This document shows, one piece after another, positions 20,501 to 28,319 of a stretch of 64,000 nt of DNA. The notes under the pieces were generated by a model, which was not told the origin of the DNA, searched no databases, and saw nothing but the letters and a program-made list of their open reading frames with translations. Numbering within the stretch: the first letter of the stretch is position 1; every line of letters begins with the position of its first letter. This DNA is from Sulfitobacter sp. CW3 (GTDB taxonomy: Bacteria > Pseudomonadota > Alphaproteobacteria > Rhodobacterales > Rhodobacteraceae): positions 1-64,000 of the forward strand of contig NZ_JAHXRL010000008.1 in NCBI RefSeq assembly GCF_019392245.1. The letters are read 5' to 3'. Made by a program: the position numbers and the translations under genes.

Positions 20501-21008
20501 CGGAGCGGCAGGCCCGCTGACCGAAGCAGCCACAAAGGGGTTGTTCAAGCTTATGTCCTATAAGGACGAGTACGAGGTCGCCCGCCTGCACAGCCAGACG
20601 GGATTCATTGAGGGGCTGAAAGACAGGTTCGATGGCGACATCACCATCCGTCACCACCTTGCCCCGCCCATGCTATCGGGTGCGAAAGACGCCCGTGGAC
20701 GCCCGGTCAAGCGCAGTTTCGGCCCATGGATGCAGGTTGCATTTACCCAACTGGCGCGGATGAAACGCCTGCGTGGCACCCGCCTGGACCCCTTTGGCTA
20801 TACCGAAGAACGCCGGATGGAACGCGCCTTGATCGCTGAATATCGAACGGTTCTGAAAACGCTTGCTGTAGGCCTGAACGCCAGCAACGCCAAGGAAGCA
20901 GCCCGCATCGCAGCCATGGTCATGGATATCCGCGGTTTTGGCCCCGTCAAAGCCGAAGCTGCGGCGCGTGTACGTGGCCAAATTACGGAAAGTTTGCAGG
21001 CGTTTTGA
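17580..21008 (+). CDS. Indolepyruvate ferredoxin oxidoreductase, alpha-beta fusion
   Basis: A 1142-residue TPP enzyme that oxidatively decarboxylates aryl- or branched-chain 2-oxo acids to acyl-CoA, here as one polypeptide. Order: N-terminal pyrimidine-binding domain (SGYRGSPVGGIDLEI), TPP-binding domain (YFCSGCPHNTSTKVPEGS, then GIGCHFMASWMGRN and FNDAVAMTGGQSVDG), a Cys cluster for Fe-S (CEGCGDCSVESNC, then NTCNKDFTCVNGFCPSF), and the gamma/beta domain (VVTGVGGTGVVTVGQLVAMAA). GTG start at 17580. Divergent from an Lrp regulator, which suggests amino-acid control (Phe, Trp, Tyr or branched-chain catabolism). It ends before a strong hairpin at 21050. Confidence 0.93.
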   Translation: MTDQTPILKDYELSDRYTRTTGRVFMTGTQAIVRMALDQARRDQGNGLDTRGYISGYRGSPVGGIDLEIGRNAEIVKQAGVTFLPAVNEEFGATQMIGTQQIESDPDKQCLGVFGLWYGKGPGVDRAGDALKHGNAYGSSPHGGVLVVAGDDHGCVSSSMSHQSDVAFMNFFMPTLNPANVAEFLPFAEWGYALSRFSGMWVGFKAISETVESGMSFDLLPRREFTSPDDFTPPPEGLHYRWPDLPGPQIEARLEHKKAAVLAFTRANPIDRAEWDHPARFGIVTTGKAHLDVLEALRLLDIDQTRAAELGIDLYKVGMVWPLEHEGALAFAQDKDELLVIEEKRGIIESQLKEHFYDFPGRKPRRMVGKRDENGDRLIPWTQELGPVMLARHIANRLERNFPDLDLTSVTDKASATPNPIQIPGATRTPYFCSGCPHNTSTKVPEGSQALAGIGCHFMASWMGRNTTSLIQMGGEGVNWVARSQFNGNRHIFQNLGEGTYYHSGSLAIRQAIAAGTNITYKILFNDAVAMTGGQSVDGPISVEAIATSVLAEGAKKVVIVSDQPDRFHRADLPRAVTVHHRRELDRIQRELRDVPGTTVLIYQQTCATEKRRLRKRGKMEDPKKFAVINPLVCEGCGDCSVESNCLSVEPLETEFGRKRKINLNTCNKDFTCVNGFCPSFVTVEGGTLKRGEARGTAAFDRLSKTLKDPVQPDLSKPWDIVVTGVGGTGVVTVGQLVAMAANLEGKGASVLDFMGFAQKFGPVISYIRMANSAAQVNQVRVEPGSADALIGCDIVVSSSPKASTTYHAGTRAVVNTAVMPTGDLVQNRDADLNADTRLMAISKGVDGAQLHTLDANALSEALLGDTVFANVMMLGAAWQAGLVPLSLVALMKAIDLNGVKPDQNKRAFGWGRLVVQDRAGVEAAATLPISAVQTLDQMIERRAAFLAEYQNAAWADTFRDAVADVRAAETAATGAAGPLTEAATKGLFKLMSYKDEYEVARLHSQTGFIEGLKDRFDGDITIRHHLAPPMLSGAKDARGRPVKRSFGPWMQVAFTQLARMKRLRGTRLDPFGYTEERRMERALIAEYRTVLKTLAVGLNASNAKEAARIAAMVMDIRGFGPVKAEAAARVRGQITESLQAF

Positions 21009-21049
21009 AAGGCCCGCTAGCAACTGCGGTGGGCATCACAACATATGCG

Positions 21050-21084
21050 CCGCTGCCGGCCTGACCTGATCAGGCCGGCAGCGG
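21050..21084. terminator. Shared terminator hairpin
   Basis: A 15-bp GC-rich stem CCGCTGCCGGCCTGA / TCAGGCCGGCAGCGG with 5-nt loop between two convergent genes. It includes the stop codon of the EamA gene (21070-21072) and is followed on the plus strand by TTTG. Confidence 0.7.
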
Positions 21085-21963
21085 TTTGCGTTTGCGAACA
21101 CTGATCAACAATCCGATCGTCAGCACCACAAGCGCGAAAATACCGACCAGGCTTAGGCTTTCGCCCAAAATCAGGGCACCCAATATGGCCCCGCCACCCG
21201 GCACCGCCGCAAGGATGAAAGACGTGTTTCCGTTGCCGATTGTCCGCGAGGCATAGGCGATAAAGAGAAGACCGATCAGGTTCGGCACAAAGCCTTGATA
21301 GATGGCTTGCAGCACCAGCGGCCCCATGGGTGCCGTGGCTATGCCGGACGGCAGCCAAAGCGCCCAGATCGGCAGATAAAGGACCGCATTCACGATCGTT
21401 CCGCAGAAAATAATCTGCATCGCGCCAAGCTGCCACCGCTCGGACAGGATGACGTAGGACGAGAAAAACAGCGCACCAATCAGAAACAATATGTCACCAA
21501 TCCATGCGTTTTCCCCACTGCTGGCGCTGGCGTCAAAGGACAGCGCGACCGCGGAAACAAGGATCAGACCCGCCCCAATCATTTGCCGAAAGCTGGGCCG
21601 CATCTGCGTTATAAAGACGGCGAAAATGATGCTGATCAGCGGCAGTAGCCCGTTCATGAAAATCCCGCCATGCGCGGCGGGCGCGTATTTAAAGCCGGAA
21701 AAGACAGTGAGGATATAGATCGGGCCCAAGATAAACGAGACAACGGCGATCTTTTTCAGGCTCAGCCCCCGCCACGGTTTATAGTACAAGCAAAGCGGCA
21801 CAGCCACCAGCGACGCCAGACCATAGCGGAACGCAGCCAAATCATAGATCGTCAGCCCGCTGTTATTGGCAACCCGGCTGACGATCAGCCAGAATGACCA
21901 AACAAATACGATGCTCCACGCGGCGGCATAACCGGTGAGGTTGCTGGGAAGGTTGATTGGCAT
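21070..21963 (-). CDS. EamA/DMT family transporter
   Basis: Inner-membrane protein with ten predicted helices in two EamA repeats (for example WSIVFVWSFWLIVSR and later LIGLLFIAYASRTIGNGNTSF...GAILGALILGESLS). Start ATG 21963 (MPINLPSNLTGY) is preferred; a longer frame to 22044 adds a non-membrane leader. Substrate unknown; the family exports amino acids or metabolites. Confidence 0.85.
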   Translation of the reverse strand: MPINLPSNLTGYAAAWSIVFVWSFWLIVSRVANNSGLTIYDLAAFRYGLASLVAVPLCLYYKPWRGLSLKKIAVVSFILGPIYILTVFSGFKYAPAAHGGIFMNGLLPLISIIFAVFITQMRPSFRQMIGAGLILVSAVALSFDASASSGENAWIGDILFLIGALFFSSYVILSERWQLGAMQIIFCGTIVNAVLYLPIWALWLPSGIATAPMGPLVLQAIYQGFVPNLIGLLFIAYASRTIGNGNTSFILAAVPGGGAILGALILGESLSLVGIFALVVLTIGLLISVRKRKPLPA

Positions 21964-22238
21964 ATGCGAAGTGTTTGACCTGATGGGGAAATAATGGGCC
22001 GTGGCCCTAGCAGTAGGTTTAGGCCACCCCATAAGCAAGGGCATGCCCGCAGAAAAGACAAGCAGCGCCAGGTGTATGGGTCAACCTGTTATGGATTTCG
22101 AACAGTTTTCAGCGTTGCCTTGTTCAGGCAGAGCCGCTAAACGCCCCTTTCGAAAAAGCGGCAGACGACGTACCATATCGCCACATCATTGAAATGATGT
22201 TCCAATATTTCCTTAGGGTCAGCGCGCAGGCGCACGAC

Positions 22239-23357
22239 ATGGACCCAATGAAAGGTTTTGCTGTGCAGACCCCCTATTACCTGATCGACAAATCCCATCT
22301 CCTTGGCAATCTTGAAAAGATCGCACAGCTGCGCGCGGCCTCCGGGGTCAAATGTTTGCTCGCGCTGAAATGTTTTGCGACGTGGTCGGTCTTTGATTTT
22401 ATGTCTGAGTATATGGACGGCTCGACGTCGTCGTCACTCTACGAGGTTCGGTTGGGCCGCGAAAAGTTCCCGGGCGAAACCCATGCCTATTCAGTCGCTT
22501 ATGCGGATCACGAGATTGATCAGGTGCTGGCCCATTCCGACAAGATCATTTTCAATTCCATCGGCCAGCTGTCGAAATTCGATCGCGCGTCCCAAGGGCA
22601 TGTACGCGGGTTGCGGGTCAATCCGGGCGTGTCCACGTCCGAGTTCGACCTGGCCGATCCTGCCCGCCCCTTTAGCCGCTTGGGCGAACATGACCCGTCC
22701 GAGATCGCCAAGGTTGCCGATCAGATCAGCGGTTTGATGTTTCACAACAATTGCGAAAACGACAGCTTTGACCGTTTCGACGAGATGCTGACGTTGATCG
22801 AGGACCGCTTTGGCGCGTTGATCCACGACATGGACTGGATCAGCTTGGGCGGCGGCGTTCACTTTACCGGCGAAGGGTATCCGCTGGACCGTCTTGCCGC
22901 GCGCCTGAAAGCATTTGCCCAGACCTATGGCGTGCAGGTTTACCTTGAGCCGGGCGAAGCGGCGATTACCGGCGCAGCAACGCTTGAGGTGACGGTGCTG
23001 GATACGATGCATAACGGCAAAAACCTTGCCATCGTCGACAGCTCGATCGAGGCGCATATGCTTGACCTGCTGATTTACCGCGAGCCTGCAAAGATCGCCC
23101 CGAATGTGGGGGAGCACGAGTGGATGATCTGCGGTAAATCCTGCCTTGCTGGCGATATCTTTGGCGAATTCCGCTTTGACGCACCGCTCAAGGCCGGGGA
23201 TCGCATTTCGTTTCAGGACGCTGCCGGATATACCATGGTCAAGAAAAATTGGTTCAACGGCGTCAAGATGCCCAGCATCGCAATCCGCGAGCTTGATGGA
23301 ACCACACGCATGGTGCGCGACTTTGACTATGACGACTTTGCCGCAGCACTGTCCTGA
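22239..23357 (+). CDS. nspC: Carboxynorspermidine/carboxyspermidine decarboxylase
   Basis: PLP-dependent decarboxylase of the alanine-racemase fold that makes spermidine (or norspermidine) from its carboxy precursor. Seen: TPYYLIDKSHLLGNLEKI at the N-terminus, VKCLLALKCFATWSVF with the PLP Lys, MFHNNCENDSFDRF, LGGGVHFTGEGYPLDRL and MICGKSCLAGDIFG. Start 22239 (MDPMKGF) fits family length; ATG 22194 and 22248 are alternatives. Followed after 28 bp by the carboxynorspermidine synthase gene, so both pathway steps lie together. Confidence 0.9.
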   Translation: MDPMKGFAVQTPYYLIDKSHLLGNLEKIAQLRAASGVKCLLALKCFATWSVFDFMSEYMDGSTSSSLYEVRLGREKFPGETHAYSVAYADHEIDQVLAHSDKIIFNSIGQLSKFDRASQGHVRGLRVNPGVSTSEFDLADPARPFSRLGEHDPSEIAKVADQISGLMFHNNCENDSFDRFDEMLTLIEDRFGALIHDMDWISLGGGVHFTGEGYPLDRLAARLKAFAQTYGVQVYLEPGEAAITGAATLEVTVLDTMHNGKNLAIVDSSIEAHMLDLLIYREPAKIAPNVGEHEWMICGKSCLAGDIFGEFRFDAPLKAGDRISFQDAAGYTMVKKNWFNGVKMPSIAIRELDGTTRMVRDFDYDDFAAALS

Positions 23358-23385
23358 ACACACTAAAAAGAGGTCTTTTGAATAT

Positions 23386-24627
23386 ATGAAACGCAATGTT
23401 CTGATCATCGGCGCAGGCGGTGTTGCACAGGTTGTAGCCCATAAATGCGCACAAAATAATGATGTCTTGGGCGACCTGCATATCGCAAGCCGAACCCTGT
23501 CAAAATGCCAAGAGATCATTCAAAGCGTCCACGACAAGGCGGCGATGAAACAGGACGGCGTTTTTGATGCGCATCAGGTTGACGGCATGGACAGTGCGGC
23601 GGTCGCGGCACTGATCACCAAAACCGGCGCGCAGATTGTGATCAATGTGGGATCCCCCTTTGTGAACATGACAGTGCTTGAGGCCTGCATTCAAACCGGT
23701 GCCGCCTATATCGACACCGCCATTCACGAAGACCCGACAAAGATCTGCGAAACCCCGCCATGGTATGGCAACTATGAATGGAAGCGGCGCAATGACTGTG
23801 CTGCTGCTGGCGTAACTGCGATCTTGGGGGCCGGTTTTGATCCCGGCATGGTCAATGCCTTTGCCCGCTTTGCCGTGGACGAGTTCATGGACGAAGTGAC
23901 CTCGATCGACATTGTGGACATCAACGCTGGTAGCCACGGTAAATATTTTTCGACCAACTTTGACCCCGAGATCAATTTCCGCGAATTCACCGGTACCGTT
24001 TACAGCTGGCAGCAAGGCGCGTGGCAAGAGAACAAGATGTTCGAGGTTGGCCGCGAATGGGATCTTCCTGTTGTCGGCAAACAAAAGGCCTATATGTCCG
24101 GCCACGACGAGGTTCATTCCCTCGCCGCGAACTATCCTGAGGCCGATATCCGGTTCTGGATGGGCTTTGGCGATCATTACATCAACGTCTTTACTGTCCT
24201 GCAAAACCTTGGGCTGTTGTCCGAACAGCCGGTCGTGACAGCAGAGGGCCTCGAGGTTGTGCCCCTCAAGCTGGTCAAGGCCGTGCTGCCGGACCCGTCC
24301 AGCCTTGCGCCGAATTACACTGGTAAAACCTGCATCGGTGATCTGGTCAAAGGTATCAAAGACGGCAAAGAAGTCGAAGTGTTCGTCTACAACGTGGCTG
24401 ACCACAAGGACGCCTATAACGAGGTCGGCAGTCAGGGTATTTCATACACGGCGGGCGTGCCTCCGGTGGCCGTTGCGATGCTGATCGCCGATGGCACCTA
24501 TGACCAAGGCACCATGATGAACGTAGAGGAGCTGGACCCCAAACCGCTCTTTTCCTTGCTTGATAAGATTGGCCTGCCGACACGCGTCAAAGACGCCAAG
24601 GGCGACAGGGAATGGGATCGCGCCTAA
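23386..24627 (+). CDS. Carboxynorspermidine/carboxyspermidine synthase (saccharopine dehydrogenase family)
   Basis: A 413-residue NADPH enzyme that reductively condenses aspartate semialdehyde with putrescine or diaminopropane. N-terminal Rossmann motif VLIIGAGGVAQVVAHKCAQN; INVGSPFVNMTVLEACI and ILGAGFDPGMVNAFARFA are typical for this branch. ATG 23386 follows AAAAAGAGG; a much longer frame from 23146 is overlap with nspC. This is the alternative, decarboxylated-AdoMet-independent spermidine route known from Vibrio and many alphaproteobacteria. Confidence 0.9.
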   Translation: MKRNVLIIGAGGVAQVVAHKCAQNNDVLGDLHIASRTLSKCQEIIQSVHDKAAMKQDGVFDAHQVDGMDSAAVAALITKTGAQIVINVGSPFVNMTVLEACIQTGAAYIDTAIHEDPTKICETPPWYGNYEWKRRNDCAAAGVTAILGAGFDPGMVNAFARFAVDEFMDEVTSIDIVDINAGSHGKYFSTNFDPEINFREFTGTVYSWQQGAWQENKMFEVGREWDLPVVGKQKAYMSGHDEVHSLAANYPEADIRFWMGFGDHYINVFTVLQNLGLLSEQPVVTAEGLEVVPLKLVKAVLPDPSSLAPNYTGKTCIGDLVKGIKDGKEVEVFVYNVADHKDAYNEVGSQGISYTAGVPPVAVAMLIADGTYDQGTMMNVEELDPKPLFSLLDKIGLPTRVKDAKGDREWDRA

Positions 24628-24677
24628 CCACCCCTGCCCCTGCGCGGGCTTTTGAACACCGTTGCCGGTGCGGCGTG

Positions 24678-25904
24678 CTAATATGGCAGCTGCACCGAAA
24701 ACACCGTGCTGGCACCGTGGCTGTCGACTGTGATCAGCCCGCCATGGGCCCGCGCAATGGTCGACGCAATATGCAAGCCAAGACCAAGGCCCTCACCCTC
24801 TGAACTCCGGCCCCGCTGGAACGGACGAAACAGGTTGTCTCTTAGCTCGGCCGGGATTTCTTGGCCGTGATTGGCGACGCTGATGATGACCTGACCCGCA
24901 CTACATTCGCCGGCGACTTTGATCGGGGTTCCGGGTGTGCCATGCGACATTGCATTTGACAGCAGGTTCGAAACGGCTTGCGCGATGCGCGATGCGTCAC
25001 ATGTGATCGGGCGGTCAAAGCGCAGGTCCAGCTCGATCTGCCGTTCAGGTGCCACGGCGCGTATTTCGTCAACCACTTCGGTTACGGCGACAGCCAATGG
25101 TGCATCTTCGGTCGTACGGATATTGATCCCACCGCCGAGCCGCGATTTCGCGTGCAGCATCAGGTTATCGATCAGCTCGTTCATGCGGTGCAACGGCGCG
25201 CGCATCAGGTTCAGCGTTGAACGTGCCTTTTCAGGCATCGGTTCTTTGCCCAAAAGCCGCAGACCTGACGCAAATGCAGCGACCGGGTTGCGCAAATCAT
25301 GCCCCAATATCGCGACGAATTCCTCTTGGATATGCACCAGCTTGCGCTCGTGTTCCAACTGCACTTCCTGTGCCTCTATCCGTTCCTCGGCTGACAGACT
25401 GCGCCCGATCAAATTGGCAAACATCTTGAGCATTGCATGGGCACGCAGTCCGGCCAGATCACGCGGTTCGGTATCGATTGCACATAGCGTCCCGAAAAAG
25501 CTGCCGTCATTGCGGTAAATCGGTATGGAAGCGTAGCTGACGATGCCGAATTTCGCCGCGATCGGATCGTCGCAATAGACTTTATCTGTAGCGACATCGT
25601 TAAAGATGACTTCGCTGCCTGTGTCCCTGACGGTTTGGCAAAACGTCGATTGAATTTCGATTTCGTCACCTTCGGCGATGCCGAAATTCACCTCGTCCAC
25701 CGAACGGCACGCGACCCAGCGGTCGTTTGTGACACGCGCAACAGCTGCAAACCGCGCATTCGTCGCCAACATCACCGTCTCTAGGATTATTCGAACAAGA
25801 TCACTCTGAACCAACCGTTCAATATCAACCTGAAAATCATGTGTGCCGGCTAGATATGCTTGGTGATCTTGGATCACGGACATTTGTGATGGCTGTTCGC
25901 TCAT
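24678..25904 (-). CDS. GAF-domain sensor histidine kinase
   Basis: A 408-residue soluble kinase: an N-terminal GAF domain (about 25-175; IQSTFCQTVRDTG and FGTLCAIDTEP are typical), HisKA with the phospho-His in AILGHDLRNPVAAFASG, and HATPase_c (QAVSNLLSNAMSHG, VANHGQEIP, GEGLGLGLHIASTIARAHGG). No transmembrane segment. No cognate regulator adjacent. GAF plus HDLRNP kinases of this kind are often light- or redox-linked, but no chromophore Cys assignment can be made. Confidence 0.88.
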   Translation of the reverse strand: MSEQPSQMSVIQDHQAYLAGTHDFQVDIERLVQSDLVRIILETVMLATNARFAAVARVTNDRWVACRSVDEVNFGIAEGDEIEIQSTFCQTVRDTGSEVIFNDVATDKVYCDDPIAAKFGIVSYASIPIYRNDGSFFGTLCAIDTEPRDLAGLRAHAMLKMFANLIGRSLSAEERIEAQEVQLEHERKLVHIQEEFVAILGHDLRNPVAAFASGLRLLGKEPMPEKARSTLNLMRAPLHRMNELIDNLMLHAKSRLGGGINIRTTEDAPLAVAVTEVVDEIRAVAPERQIELDLRFDRPITCDASRIAQAVSNLLSNAMSHGTPGTPIKVAGECSAGQVIISVANHGQEIPAELRDNLFRPFQRGRSSEGEGLGLGLHIASTIARAHGGLITVDSHGASTVFSVQLPY

Positions 25905-26171
25905 TTATGACCCTCGCAAATATAACGGCTGTATGGCCCGTCAACTTAGTTCGCGACGAAAATATGTGGGAAAATACGTGGATGCCAGCGAAATCTTAAC
26001 ACCTTTCTCAGGGCCGCTGGCTGGCCTCGGATCAGGGAAGTGGTCAGATTGGTCCTTGTCTGTTTCCAGAATAAAATCCGCCGTAAAAACTGGCCAAAGC
26101 CTAATGGGCATTACAATTTGCGCGCACGCCCTGCCCGATCACAAGTTGCCAACACCCCCACATCTGAATTA

Positions 26172-26186
26172 GAACATACCATGAAC
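26172..26186 (+). promoter_or_regulatory. LexA (SOS) box of the imuA operon
   Basis: GAACATACCATGAAC is an exact match to the alphaproteobacterial LexA operator GTTC-N7-GTTC in its complementary form (GAAC-N7-GAAC). It ends 2 bp before the imuA GTG start, overlapping the likely promoter and translation start. Confidence 0.85.
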
Positions 26187-26188
26187 AT

Positions 26189-26884
26189 GTGGAATCATCT
26201 GTGTCGTGCAAACCTACAAATATAAGAAAGCTCAGCAACAGGCCCGTTTCGGTGCCTGCACAGACGCAATCGCATACTTTGTCGGAAATTTTCCCGACAG
26301 CCGTAACGGATACAGCCGGTTTGGGCTTTCTATTGGCCAAGCTTCCCCCCAGCACCGCGCCTGTTTTCTGGGTCCAAGACCGGCTTTCGCGGCAGGAAAC
26401 GGGGCACCCCTATCTGCCGGGTTTACCGGATCGGCCCATCATCCGTATCGATGTGAACCGTCCCGTCGATGTCCTGTGGGCGATGGAGGAAGGGTTAAGA
26501 TGCACGTCCCTCGCTGCGGTAATCGGCGAGGTATGGGGCAATCCAAAAGTACTGGATTTCACCGCCAGCAAGCGGTTGGTGCTGCGGGCGGAACGCTACG
26601 GGATACCCTGCTGGCTGGTACGGCGCGCCGCGTCGCCCGATCTGAGTGCTGCGCGAAACAGGTGGCGTGTGACATCGCTGCCATCCTTGCCACATCCCGA
26701 CGATCCAAAGGCCCCCGGCGACCCGCGCTGGCAGGTCGAACTGTTCCGCGCGCGCCATACGCAGCCCGGCACATGGATAGCGACCCATGACCGAACGGCG
26801 GATCGTGTCGATATATCTGCCTCAGTTCGCGATGGACCGATGGCAAAGAGCGATGGAAAGGCACAACACCGCGCCGCCCGATGA
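26189..26884 (+). CDS. imuA: ImuA, SOS mutagenesis accessory protein
   Basis: A RecA/SulA-like 231-residue protein of the imuA-imuB-dnaE2 translesion cassette. Conserved stretches: VFWVQDRLSRQETGHPYLPG, DVLWAMEEGLRCTSLAAVIGEV, LDFTASKRLVLRAERYGIPCWLVR, and the terminal RWQVELFRARHTQPGTW. The GTG at 26189 sits right after the LexA box; GTG 26201 is an alternative. The 3' end overlaps imuB by 98 bp. Confidence 0.85.
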   Translation: MESSVSCKPTNIRKLSNRPVSVPAQTQSHTLSEIFPTAVTDTAGLGFLLAKLPPSTAPVFWVQDRLSRQETGHPYLPGLPDRPIIRIDVNRPVDVLWAMEEGLRCTSLAAVIGEVWGNPKVLDFTASKRLVLRAERYGIPCWLVRRAASPDLSAARNRWRVTSLPSLPHPDDPKAPGDPRWQVELFRARHTQPGTWIATHDRTADRVDISASVRDGPMAKSDGKAQHRAAR

Positions 26885-28319
26885 CTTGGCCATTGTTCTG
26901 ACCTGCGAGGGGCAGCATGGTCCGGTCATCCACGCGGTCAACCGTCCGGCACGCCTTGCGCGGGTCAACGTCGGGGCGCGCGTCGTCGATGTGAAAGCCG
27001 CCTGCCCCGATCTGCGCGTTGAATACGCCGATCTGGCCGGAGACGAGATTGCCCTGAACCGCCTGATGCTCTGGGCGCGGCGCTGGTGCCCCTGGACTGT
27101 CGTGGATGGTGCGGACGGATTGATACTGGATACAACAGGGGCCGATCATCTGCTGGGCGGCGAGGCGACGATGTTGATCGAGATGGAACAGCGTCTGTCC
27201 CTTTTGGGTCTCACCTCTAGGGTGGCTGTTGCGCCGACATGGGGGGCCGCATGGGCGCTGGCGCGATACGGTCCGGTTAGGGCAATTTGCCCACCCGCGC
27301 AATTGGCGGCACAGCTTGCGCCACTGCCAGTTTCCGCGCTGCGTCTGGACGAGGCAACCCTGATCTTGCTGCGCCGTCTTGGCCTCAAGACCATCGGAGC
27401 CCTCGCCGATGTGCCGCGCCTGTCCTTGACCCGCCGTTTTGCACGCGAGACCCTGCGCGCGAACCCACTGCTCAGGCTTGATCAGGCCATGGGGCATCTG
27501 GCCGAACCCGTCGCAAGCAAGGAAACGCGCCCAAGGATCAAGGCACAGGCCCAACTGGCCGAACCGATCCAAGACCCAACAGCCTATCTGCCTGATCTTT
27601 GCGAGGATCTTTGCAACCGGCTGACCCATCACGGGTTGGGCTGTCGCCGCCTATCCCTAAGCGTTTACCGCACCGATGGCGAGGTCAGCACGATCACAGC
27701 GGCCATTACAGCCCCCAGTCGCGACCCCGTTCACCTTAGCCGTCTTTTTGATGACAAGCTGGAGCGGATCAAACCAGGCTTCGGGTTCGACCTGATCACG
27801 CTCGAGGCAGAAACGGTAGAGCAAATAGCCATTGTTCAGAACCGGTTTGATGGCGGATCGGACGAGGAACTGCACCTTTCGCAACTCATTGATCGTCTGG
27901 TGGCCCGCTTAGGTGAACGGTCGGTCAAGCGCCCTGTGCGTTTGGCCAGTCACCTGCCCGAGCGCGCCGAGGGCATGGCCGGCGCGTTGAGCGACGCGCA
28001 GGGCATGATCGCCACCTTGACCCGCGAACGCCCTATCCGCCTGCTGTCATCACCAGAAGAGGTGCGCGTTGTCTATGCCGTCCCGGAAGGGCCGCCCGCC
28101 CAATTCATCTGGCGGCGACAAACCCATACGGTCGCCCGTTATGTCGGCCCCGAACGCATTGCACCGGAATGGTGGAAGGACCGCCCCGGCACACGGTTGC
28201 GCGACTATTTCAAGATTGAGGACCAGCTCGGCAAACGCCTTTGGCTTTACCGGGAAGGGCTGCATGGGGACGGGCGTGGCGGCACCCCCCGCTGGTTCGT
28301 GCACGGGATGTTTGCGTAA
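26787..28319 (+). CDS. imuB: ImuB, Y-family polymerase-like SOS protein
   Basis: A 510-residue Y-family homologue that bridges ImuA, DnaE2 and the beta clamp. The palm start reads RIVSIYLPQFAMDRWQR, so the catalytic acidic residue of true DinB/UmuC polymerases is missing, as known for ImuB. VVDGADGLILDTTGADHLLGG and LIDRLVARLGE are recognisable, and the C-terminus GLHGDGRGGTPRWFVHGMFA is typical. Overlaps imuA by 98 bp and dnaE2 by 1 bp (TAATG). Confidence 0.92.
   Translation: MTERRIVSIYLPQFAMDRWQRAMERHNTAPPDDLAIVLTCEGQHGPVIHAVNRPARLARVNVGARVVDVKAACPDLRVEYADLAGDEIALNRLMLWARRWCPWTVVDGADGLILDTTGADHLLGGEATMLIEMEQRLSLLGLTSRVAVAPTWGAAWALARYGPVRAICPPAQLAAQLAPLPVSALRLDEATLILLRRLGLKTIGALADVPRLSLTRRFARETLRANPLLRLDQAMGHLAEPVASKETRPRIKAQAQLAEPIQDPTAYLPDLCEDLCNRLTHHGLGCRRLSLSVYRTDGEVSTITAAITAPSRDPVHLSRLFDDKLERIKPGFGFDLITLEAETVEQIAIVQNRFDGGSDEELHLSQLIDRLVARLGERSVKRPVRLASHLPERAEGMAGALSDAQGMIATLTRERPIRLLSSPEEVRVVYAVPEGPPAQFIWRRQTHTVARYVGPERIAPEWWKDRPGTRLRDYFKIEDQLGKRLWLYREGLHGDGRGGTPRWFVHGMFA

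Noticed and set aside
22491..23519. Long minus-strand frame of 342 codons over nspC
   Set aside because: Antisense shadow of nspC and its successor; no ribosome binding site, no motif.
26559..27632. Long minus-strand frame of 357 codons over imuA and imuB
   Set aside because: Antisense shadow in GC-rich codons, with Q/R/G-rich composition and no motif.
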